A stretch of 64,000 bases of DNA, taken from assembly GCF_001431665.1 (NCBI RefSeq), contig NZ_LLXV01000021.1, forward strand, positions 124,001 through 188,000, written 5' to 3'. Positions 59,627-64,000 of this stretch are shown piece by piece (the stretch's first letter is position 1; the number at the start of each line of letters is the position of its first letter). A model generated the notes under the pieces. That model was given only the letters and a program-made list of their open reading frames with translations, did not search any database and was not told the DNA's origin. This DNA comes from Stenotrophomonas beteli. Lineage in GTDB: Bacteria; Pseudomonadota; Gammaproteobacteria; Xanthomonadales; Xanthomonadaceae. The position numbers and the translations under genes were made by a program.

Positions 59627-61024
59627 TCATTGCCAACCGCCACGCATGGCGTCGGCCATCTGCCGCCGCATGCTCTGGATTTTGTCGCGGGTATCTTCGT
59701 CCAGGGCCGAAGGATCGATGTTCTCCACGCGCAGCACTTTCGGCAGGAAGCGGCTGATGTTGGAAGGCTTGCCCCATTCGTCGACCACCGGCGTCGGCAG
59801 CAGCGTGCGCGCCTGCAAAGCCGCGTGCGCGCCGACGGGCAGTTCCCAACGCCGGGCGTCCGCGCTCCAGCCGAGGGTGGTGAAACCGATCAGGGTGGTA
59901 CTTCCGACGCTGCCGATGGATGTGCGCAACGCCTCCAACACTTGCCGGTAGTGCTGTTCCAGCGCATCTTTTGGAAGGGATGCCGCCATCTCCGGCACCG
60001 CAATGGCATCCAGCGCCGGTGCCGTGCATCGAACTTCAATGCGCGCGCGCCGGCCTTCTTCGTCGATGAACTGTGCTCGCACCGGCTGACATTGCAGGGG
60101 CGAGACCGCTGCCGCGGCAACATAGGCCTCCACATCACTGCGCAGTGACTCGCGCAGAACGGGCGGTATCCATAGCAGGATCTGGGTGGTCAGCTCCTCC
60201 GAGGCCGGTTGTTCGAGGGCCTGTTCACTGAAGTCTGCGAACAGCGCCTTTTGTGCGACTGCATCCACGGGCCGCACTTCGTCCATGGAGATCGAACGCC
60301 TGGCGAGTGTCTCGACCAGCCGCCGATCACCGGACCACGCGCGTCCCTTCCAGAACGAAAGCAGCTGCATTTCACCACCGTCCGCCTGGGGCCATCGCCG
60401 ATCACGCGCCATGCCCGCCTGCAGATCGGCAAGCAACTCACCCGCTGCCGGGCGGCGCCCCTGCTTGAGCACGTCTATCGCGGCCAACGCGAGAACCCTG
60501 TGAGCCGAAATGTAGGAGGTGATGCATCGGTACTGAACGTCGACAACCGTTGCATAAGCCGGTAGCGGGGTGTCCCCGAAGCGCTCCAACGCATAGCCGC
60601 GCAGCGGTGCATTCTCCGGCTGTTCCTTGACGCCGTGCGCCATGCAGCGCGAGGCGCCAGCGCTGTTGGCGTCCGCCAGCAGTGTCCGCGCTGCCTGCGC
60701 TTCGGACCCCGCCGCTTCCACACCGTACAGCGCGTCGATCCAGCTGTCCGTCAGACCGGTTGCCAATGCGATCGCGCGGGTCATCATCCTGGCCTCGCGC
60801 TCAGCGTCCGCGGGTATGTCGACCTCGGCCCCCGTCAACCATCGATGCAGCTGCAACCCCTCCTCGTGGATCGCGCCGGTACTGAGCAGCGAGCGTGCGA
60901 CTTCATCGGCCTCGTAGCGTTCTCCCACCTCGGCTTGCACGTCCAGGACCAGCAAGCCGAGACAGGCGAATGCCAGGGTTCCGCAACGGGCAAGCAGAGG
61001 TGTGCACCGATCAGGGAGGGCCAT
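59627..61024 (-). CDS. exported hypothetical protein, 465 residues
   Basis: Started at the ATG at 61024 (MALPDRC), which opens a signal-peptide-like segment (LLARCGTLAFACLGLLVLDVQA). The frame is open to 61114. The mature part is helical and acidic, with scattered Cys residues (RCMAHG, YRCITSY, PLQCQPV, EVRCTAP) that could form disulfides in the periplasm. The C-terminal 100 residues look like a beta-rich domain. No family is recognised. It lies downstream of and parallel to an S9 peptidase gene. Confidence 0.7.
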   Translation of the reverse strand: MALPDRCTPLLARCGTLAFACLGLLVLDVQAEVGERYEADEVARSLLSTGAIHEEGLQLHRWLTGAEVDIPADAEREARMMTRAIALATGLTDSWIDALYGVEAAGSEAQAARTLLADANSAGASRCMAHGVKEQPENAPLRGYALERFGDTPLPAYATVVDVQYRCITSYISAHRVLALAAIDVLKQGRRPAAGELLADLQAGMARDRRWPQADGGEMQLLSFWKGRAWSGDRRLVETLARRSISMDEVRPVDAVAQKALFADFSEQALEQPASEELTTQILLWIPPVLRESLRSDVEAYVAAAAVSPLQCQPVRAQFIDEEGRRARIEVRCTAPALDAIAVPEMAASLPKDALEQHYRQVLEALRTSIGSVGSTTLIGFTTLGWSADARRWELPVGAHAALQARTLLPTPVVDEWGKPSNISRFLPKVLRVENIDPSALDEDTRDKIQSMRRQMADAMRGGWQ

Positions 61025-61162
61025 GGCAACACCGTGCTGGGGAAACAAGCATGATCCCCACGCAGCAGGCCCATATGCCATGCAACTTGTTTCAAATACG
61101 ATCTGTGCGGTCATCGCACCTCAGCGCCTGCGGGGGGACCACTCCCCCCGCAGGCACTGGGT

Positions 61163-63151
61163 TCAGGGCGCCTTGCCCTTGCCGGCCGCAGGTGCGGTCG
61201 CCGCCGTCTTGCCCCCCAGGCTGCGCGCCAGGAACGCCAGCAGCTTGTCGTAGTACTCGCTGCGATGGGCCTCGGTGTAGAAGCCATGGCCTTCGGTCTT
61301 GTAGTACAGGCTTTCCACCGGCGTGCCGGCGCGCTTGAGCGCCGCTTCCATGCGTTCGGTATGCTGGATCGGCGCGCGCTTGTCTTCGCCACCGGCGGCA
61401 AGGAACACAGGCACCTTGATCCGTTCGGCCAGGTTCACCGGCGACACAGCGCCCAGCTTGGCCGGGTCACCCAGCCATTCGCGCAGGTAGGTCACGCCTG
61501 AGCCACGGTCCTGGATGTCGCCACGGGTGTACATCATCGGCAGATCGTAGACACCCACATAGCCGGCCGCGCACTGGTACAACCCCGGTTCGCGGGCGGC
61601 TCCCATCATCGCCGCATAGGCACCGTAGCTGGCGCCGTAGATGCAGATGCGACGGCCATCGGCGATGCCTTCGCTGATCGCCCATCGGGTGGCATCGGTG
61701 ACATCGTCCTGCATGGCCGCGCCCCACTGCTGCGCGCCGGCCTGGGTGTGCGCCCGGCCATAGTTGCCCGATCCGCGGAAGTTGACCTGCAGCACGGCGT
61801 AGCCGGCAGCGGCCAGCATCTGGGTTTCGCGGTCGTACTCGCCGGAATCGAAGATGTCGAACGGGCCACCATGCGGCAGCACCACCATCGGCAGGTTGCG
61901 GCCGTCACTGCCGGCCGGCAGGGTCAGGAAGCCATGCAGCGGCAGGCCATCCCGGGCCTTCAAGGCGATCGGACGCACCTTGGCGCTGCGCTCGATATCG
62001 ATCCAGTCGCTGCGGCTGATCAGATGATCGGCCTTGCGCGCCACCGTGTCGTACACATAGAAATCGCCCGGGTTGGAGCCCGACCAGGTCTCCACCAGCA
62101 CGACGCGACCGTCGCGGGTACTGGACGTGATGTAGACCGGGCCTCCGAAGGCGGCTTCCAGGCTGCGGTACAGGCGCGCCTCCGGCGACTTCTCGTCGAA
62201 GAACCGGGTACGCGGCGTGTCGCCCATGTACAGCGCCCCCACCGGCACGTGGGTGCCGGGCCGATGGATGATGCGATACGGGTTGACCACCTCGTCGCGC
62301 AGCAGCGTGGCACGCTCGCCGGTCTGCGGGTTCCAGCTGACGATCGCATCCGGGCCCTGGGTCTGCTCGACGTTGAGATAGGCCAGGCTGTCATCGGCCG
62401 AGAAGCCGATGGCGGTTTCGATGCGCTTGCTGACGGCCTCGTCGTTGATCAGCTTCCAGGTGTCGCCGGAGCGCTCGCGGAAGTAGAGCTTGTTGACGTT
62501 GTCACTGCCGGACCCGTGCACGAAGCGCACTTCGCCGGCACCGTCGGTGGTGAACTCACCCCGCCGTACCGGCGAAGACGCCACCCGCGAACGACGGCCG
62601 CTGGCCACATCCATGCGATCGACGCGGGTGTAGGGATCTTCGGCCAGCGGCCACACGGTCACCAGCACGTTGCGTTCATCGCCCGGCAGGTCGTCGGCCA
62701 GGAAGGCGGCGACCGCTTCGACCTTCTTCGGCTGGATTCGCGTACCCGGGCCCTTGCTTTCGACGCGGTAGCCGACCAGCAGCTCGCCGCGGTTGCCGTT
62801 GGCATCGATGGCGTAAAGCTCGCCGGTGGGATTGGGCTGATCCAGCGAGCCCCATTTCTCGGCCAGGCCGATCAGCAGGCGCTCGTTGCTGACCCAATCG
62901 AATGTCTGCGCGTGATTGCGGCTGGGCGGCCAGAAACTGCCAACCACCTCCTTGTCCTTCAGGCGCAGGATCGCGATCGCGGTGCTGTCCTCCCTCGGCA
63001 CCGTTGCCGCTACGTACTCGCCCCCCGGCGAAATCTTGATGTCGGTGAAGGTCTCCCGACGCAGGTACTGCGTCAGATCCACCGCCCCCGCGCTGCCTGC
63101 GGCAACGCCCCCGATGACGGCCAGTGCGACCGCCAGAATCGTCTTGTGCAT
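61163..63151 (-). CDS. exported S9-family peptidase (prolyl oligopeptidase type)
   Basis: A 662-residue protein with a signal peptide (ILAVALAVIGGVAAGSAGA). An N-terminal propeller is followed by the hydrolase with ICIYGASYGAYAAMMGA (Ser near 505), AAGGEDKRAPIQHTERM (Asp) and YYKTEGHGFY (His). GNYGRAHTQAGAQQWGAAMQ before the Ser is typical of S9 dipeptidyl- or acylaminoacyl-type enzymes. A Gly/Ala/Lys tail (GGKTAATAPAAGKGKAP) ends it. Periplasmic peptide breakdown is likely. Confidence 0.95.
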   Translation of the reverse strand: MHKTILAVALAVIGGVAAGSAGAVDLTQYLRRETFTDIKISPGGEYVAATVPREDSTAIAILRLKDKEVVGSFWPPSRNHAQTFDWVSNERLLIGLAEKWGSLDQPNPTGELYAIDANGNRGELLVGYRVESKGPGTRIQPKKVEAVAAFLADDLPGDERNVLVTVWPLAEDPYTRVDRMDVASGRRSRVASSPVRRGEFTTDGAGEVRFVHGSGSDNVNKLYFRERSGDTWKLINDEAVSKRIETAIGFSADDSLAYLNVEQTQGPDAIVSWNPQTGERATLLRDEVVNPYRIIHRPGTHVPVGALYMGDTPRTRFFDEKSPEARLYRSLEAAFGGPVYITSSTRDGRVVLVETWSGSNPGDFYVYDTVARKADHLISRSDWIDIERSAKVRPIALKARDGLPLHGFLTLPAGSDGRNLPMVVLPHGGPFDIFDSGEYDRETQMLAAAGYAVLQVNFRGSGNYGRAHTQAGAQQWGAAMQDDVTDATRWAISEGIADGRRICIYGASYGAYAAMMGAAREPGLYQCAAGYVGVYDLPMMYTRGDIQDRGSGVTYLREWLGDPAKLGAVSPVNLAERIKVPVFLAAGGEDKRAPIQHTERMEAALKRAGTPVESLYYKTEGHGFYTEAHRSEYYDKLLAFLARSLGGKTAATAPAAGKGKAP

Positions 63152-63230
63152 CCTTCCCCTGCTCCTGTGGACACCTTGTCCTGATCTCCGATTCTAGGCA
63201 GGACAAAGGGTTTCCCGCCAGAGCCGGAAA

Positions 63231-63260
63231 AGACGACGGCACCGTTGCCGGTGCCGTCGT
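63231..63260 (-). terminator. terminator of the LysE-type gene
   Basis: On the minus strand GACGGCACCG, GCAA and CGGTGCCGTC form a perfect 10-bp stem, followed by GTCTTTT. It lies about 55 bases after the stop of the exporter gene. Confidence 0.75.
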
Positions 63261-63314
63261 TGCCACTGCCTTGGAGAGAGAGTCAGGACGTGGGTTCGGG
63301 GAGCGTGCGACGGG

Positions 63315-63950
63315 TCAGTGGACCCCGCGCAGCGCCAGCATGAGGGCCAGGATGCTGAGAATCACGGCGATGGTGCCGTCGAGCACGCGCCAGGTGCTGG
63401 GCTTGGTGAACAGCGGCGCCAGCAGGCGGGCACCGAGGCCCTGCGCGGTCAGCCACAGGCAGCTGGCGGTGACCACGCCGGCGGCGAAGGCCATGCGCGC
63501 GTTGCCGAAGTTCTCGGCGATCGAGCCGATCACCATCATGTCCAGCCAGAAGTGCGGGTTGATCAGCGAGAAGCCGACCGCAGCCATCAGCACCGCGCGG
63601 CGGCTGCCGTCATCGCTGTCAGCTTCGCCCATGCCGCCGCCACCGGCGATCGCACGGCGCGCCGACTTCATCGCGTACCAGGCCAGGAACGTCACACCGG
63701 TCCACAGCACGGCGGTGGTCAGCCACGGCAGCGCCGAGGTGAGCGTGCGCAGGCCGGCCACGCTGGCGAAGATGAAGATGGCATCGATGGCCGCACAGGT
63801 TGCGACCACCGGTACGATGTGCCTGCGCAGGATGCCCTGGCGCAGAATGAAGGCGCTCTGGGCGCCGACCACGGCGAACAGGCCGATGCCGGTGGCTGCA
63901 CCAGAGAACCAGGCACCGAGGCCGGTGCTGGCGGAGATGACCGAGAACAT
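63315..63950 (-). CDS. LysE/ArgO-family amino-acid exporter
   Basis: A 211-residue protein from the ATG at 63950; a GTG at 63959 is in frame but only two bases from the AAGG. Five or six membrane helices are present. GIGLFAVVGAQSAFILRQGI near the start, then FLAWYAMKSARRA and GFSLINPHFWLDMMVIGSI are LysE/ArgO signatures, with the Asn-Pro of SLINPHFWLD. It exports basic amino acids such as arginine or lysine, which fits cells that take up and degrade peptides. Confidence 0.92.
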   Translation of the reverse strand: MFSVISASTGLGAWFSGAATGIGLFAVVGAQSAFILRQGILRRHIVPVVATCAAIDAIFIFASVAGLRTLTSALPWLTTAVLWTGVTFLAWYAMKSARRAIAGGGGMGEADSDDGSRRAVLMAAVGFSLINPHFWLDMMVIGSIAENFGNARMAFAAGVVTASCLWLTAQGLGARLLAPLFTKPSTWRVLDGTIAVILSILALMLALRGVH

Positions 63951-64000
63951 GGGATTCACTGCCTTGTATTGCTTGGGGGGACGGTGCCTCGCGAAGGCGG

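Overview
The window reads as chromosomal DNA of a high-GC gammaproteobacterium of the Xanthomonadaceae, most probably Stenotrophomonas (S. maltophilia complex). This rests on gene content and order (murJ-ribF-ileS-lspA-ispH, rplU-rpmA-obgE, minCDE, many S9 and M61 peptidases), uniformly high GC, and many copies of the GTAG-headed palindromic repeat (SMAG type) typical of that genus. No prophage, insertion sequence, CRISPR array or replication origin was seen. Species assignment is inference; no database search was made.

Layout. 1-900: end of a GyrI-like protein and a small membrane protein. 990-8180: an accessory region transcribed on the minus strand around a tRNA-Thr. On one side lies a decayed rhs gene with two small unrecognised genes that look like orphaned immunity genes. 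On the other lies a two-gene RHS/YD-repeat system whose first protein is exported, followed by a 68-residue membrane protein. 8387-13985: a D-2-hydroxyacid dehydrogenase and a FecI-FecR-TonB receptor signalling set. 14064-16609: YhhN-like protein and M61 peptidase. 16756-23728: isoprenoid, lipoprotein and cell-wall housekeeping operon. 23831-26122: rpsT, obgE, rpmA, rplU. 26439-29845: uvrA and a thioesterase. 29936-39025: mixed metabolic genes (copper chaperone, enoyl-CoA hydratase, TesB, a sigma factor fused to a membrane domain, EF-hand protein, Bpt, an exported phosphodiesterase-like enzyme, purT). 39168-43151: a compact six-gene envelope operon led by an SPFH protein. 43663-47285: DUF423 protein, membrane-anchored SRPBCC/GyrI-like protein and a NarL-type two-component system. 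47436-50459: GNAT, minCDE and a possible zincin. 50797-63950: a neighbourhood rich in peptide metabolism (two S9 peptidases, OPT and POT transporters, LysE-type exporter) plus DUF819, DUF1624 and one unrecognised exported protein.

Working together. Min proteins place the division site. MurJ, LspA, IspH, the M15 peptidase and perhaps the SPFH operon serve the envelope. FecI/FecR/receptor is a cell-surface signalling route for an iron-chelate-like ligand. The S9, M61, OPT and POT genes fit a life on peptides. Between genes there is an unusually dense set of three palindromic repeat families. One of them (GGGGTCAGATCC type) has inner arms that change in step with each other, which suggests that the hairpin itself is selected.

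The most interesting items are the split RHS system with its inserted tandem GWAC-like domains, the decayed rhs locus with orphan immunity-like genes, the membrane-fused sigma factor, the SPFH/Arc-like/DUF4177 operon with a double TGATATC site, the 138-bp tandem duplication of a gene end, and the covarying palindromes.
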